From positions 51,844 to 115,843 of the forward strand of contig BPIR01000002.1 of the NCBI GenBank assembly GCA_026004215.1: a DNA stretch of 64,000 nucleotides, given 5' to 3'. The stretch's first letter is position 1. The number at the start of each line of letters is the position of its first letter. Both the position numbers and the translations under genes were made by a program. The notes beneath the pieces are model-generated. The model did not search any database. It was not told where the DNA came from and saw only the letters and a list, made by a program, of their open reading frames with translations. The stretch comes from Candidatus Binatia bacterium (GTDB taxonomy: Bacteria > Desulfobacterota > Binatia > HRBIN30). Of this stretch, positions 62,913 through 64,000 are shown piece after piece.

Positions 62913-63551
62913 ATGTCGCAAACTCGGCGCACCACCCCATCTGCGGAAGCGAGTCCAAGCACCAAGTCGCGACTCCGGCAAAATGTCGAGTCTCTGGGCA
63001 TCGCCCTCCTGGTCGCGCTCGCCATTCGAGCCACGGTCGTGGAAGCGTTCTGGGTCCCCTCGGGCTCGATGCTGCCAACCATCCAAATCGGGGACCACCT
63101 GTTCGTGAACAAGCTGGCTTATGGCTTCCACATCGATGTCCCGTTTACCGGCATCGTGATCCCGATCACTCAGTGGTCGCATCCCCGGCGGGGGGACATC
63201 GTTGTGTTCGTATCACCCAACGACGGTAAAACGGATTTGATCAAACGCGTAGTCGCAGTTGCGGGCGACAAGGTCGAGGTGCGGCAAAAGAAACTGTACA
63301 TCAATGACGAGCCGGCGCCCGATCCCTACGCACACTTCAAGTATCCGCACGATGTGAACGGCGTCCCGCGCGACAACTTCGGCCCGGTCGTGGTGCCGCC
63401 TGGAAAGTTTTTCGTGCTTGGCGACAATCGCGACGAAAGCCTGGATAGCCGTTACTGGGGCTTTGCGGACGAAAAGTCCATCAAGGGAAAGGCAACGTTT
63501 ATTTATTGGTCCGGCTGGAAATTCGACCGCTTGGGGAAGTTCCTCCATTAA
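62913..63551 (+). CDS. lepB: Signal peptidase I
   Basis: A 212-residue type I signal peptidase that cuts signal peptides from exported proteins. Hydrophobic anchor LGIALLVALAIRATVVEAF (about 33-51), catalytic Ser in VPSGSMLPTIQIGDHLFVNK, catalytic Lys in DLIKRVVAVAGDKVEV, and the late GDNRDESLDSRYWGF box are all intact. The window holds many secreted proteins with signal peptides, which this enzyme would process. ATG at 62913 chosen; an upstream start is possible. Operon with the glycosylase gene (38-base gap). Confidence 0.93.
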   Translation: MSQTRRTTPSAEASPSTKSRLRQNVESLGIALLVALAIRATVVEAFWVPSGSMLPTIQIGDHLFVNKLAYGFHIDVPFTGIVIPITQWSHPRRGDIVVFVSPNDGKTDLIKRVVAVAGDKVEVRQKKLYINDEPAPDPYAHFKYPHDVNGVPRDNFGPVVVPPGKFFVLGDNRDESLDSRYWGFADEKSIKGKATFIYWSGWKFDRLGKFLH

Positions 63552-64000
63552 CGTGCTGGGCTGGCAACACCCTTGGCACCGCCCCAGATTCGGCGACCGT
63601 TGCGGCAAGGAGCACGGGCAATTCGCCGCTGCCTAATCGGCGACCCGTTGGCTAGCGCGAGGGGGGCAATCCGCCCGTCGCGGCAAATTGTCGAGAGCGG
63701 AGAAGGCAACGGGGAGGCCGAAGGCGTCGCCGTGGGCGTCGGCGACGGAGTTGCCGACAGAGATGGTGTGGCGGTGACCAACCTCGTAGCGGTTGCACTC
63801 GGACGCGCCGTGTCGCTCGGCGTCGGCGTCGCTCTGGCCGTGCGGGTGCGCGACGGCGTCGGGCTCGCCGTGGGAGAGGGGCTGGCCGTAGGCACACGGG
63901 AGGGCGTGAACGTGCGCGAGCTCGTGGCGCTCGGGCTTACCGTGTGGGACCGCGTCGCCGTCGCCGTGCGCGAAGCCGTCCGCGTGGCCGTAATCGTCGG
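63548..64000 (-). CDS. Ser/Thr/Pro-rich protein, C-terminal end (partial)
   Basis: This minus-strand frame stays open to the window edge, so its start lies outside. It is a low-complexity TPTPT-like stretch (PTASPSPTASPTPSRTRTAR, TPSPTPTATPSASPLPSP), like the linkers that join dockerin or Cys-rich modules in other secreted proteins here, followed by ~45 residues without likeness. The skewed composition makes other frames open too, but only this one gives the linker pattern. Low confidence for the last residues. Confidence 0.5.
   Translation of the reverse strand, partial: PTITATRTASRTATATRSHTVSPSATSSRTFTPSRVPTASPSPTASPTPSRTRTARATPTPSDTARPSATATRLVTATPSLSATPSPTPTATPSASPLPSPLSTICRDGRIAPLALANGSPIRQRRIARAPCRNGRRIWGGAKGVASPAR

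Overview
The window is GC-rich. Several secreted proteins carry paired dockerin-like calcium loops of the GDCDGNGEVTIDEI type, often next to TPTPTP linkers. Together with an MMPL exporter beside a lipocalin-like gene and a CarD-IspD pair, this looks most like a Binatota ('Candidatus Binatia', deltaproteobacteria-related) chromosome, probably a metagenome contig. The taxonomic call is inference from protein style, not from a marker gene. No tRNA, integrase, transposase or CRISPR array was recognised. Layout: 1-4.3 kb holds the 3' end of feoB, a minus-strand amidase / thioesterase / thiolase group and a small hydrolase. 5.1-5.4 kb holds an intact tmRNA gene (minus strand) with two hairpins after it. 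5.1-25.4 kb is an unusual accessory block, entirely on the minus strand: repeated operon-like cassettes of secreted proteins in the order C (cohesin-like domain, membrane segment, C-terminal domain), A-I (small PsbP/DcrB-like protein with a WYPDGW motif), B (lysozyme/glucosaminidase-like domain plus dockerin-like tail), A-II (a second WYPDGW-related protein). Stops and starts often overlap as ATGA. Remnants of the 3' end of the flanking lipocalin-like gene mark three cassette boundaries, so the block grew by serial duplication. On top of this, 8,036 bp (5115-13150) is repeated in perfect tandem at 13151-21186. The junction falls in the T-loop of tmRNA, so the second tmRNA copy lacks its 3' acceptor end. 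25.6-29 kb carries the lipocalin-like gene and an MMPL transporter in one operon. 29-34 kb: a LamG-domain secreted protein, a DUF167 protein, CarD, IspD and a GT87-like mannosyltransferase. 34.2-36.4 kb: no credible gene, but two oppositely oriented arrays of a short GTGGGTGTCCC-centred repeat. 36.4-46.8 kb: DUF4336 protein, LarE-CysK pair, GT9 glycosyltransferase, Rv2578c/PA0069-type radical SAM protein, an alpha/beta hydrolase, a sigma factor fused to an anti-sigma zinc finger, MtnA, a dockerin-YCF48 beta-propeller and a PPOX-fold flavoprotein. 47.3-63.6 kb: glutathione-synthase-like ATP-grasp, GPH sugar symporter, acetolactate synthase, ferritin-like diiron protein, TetR regulator coupled to a beta-lactamase-family hydrolase, a membrane protein, a GNAT acetyltransferase, a redoxin, a secreted dockerin protein, a HlyD/ABC ATPase pair, and an operon of AmmeMemoRadiSam enzyme, 3-methyladenine glycosylase and signal peptidase I. 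The right edge cuts a Ser/Thr/Pro-rich protein. Working idea for the accessory block: the B proteins (putative wall hydrolases with dockerin-like tails) could dock onto the membrane-anchored cohesin-like C proteins, with the A proteins as periplasmic or surface partners. Nothing in the sequence proves the docking; it rests on family resemblance and strict co-occurrence.
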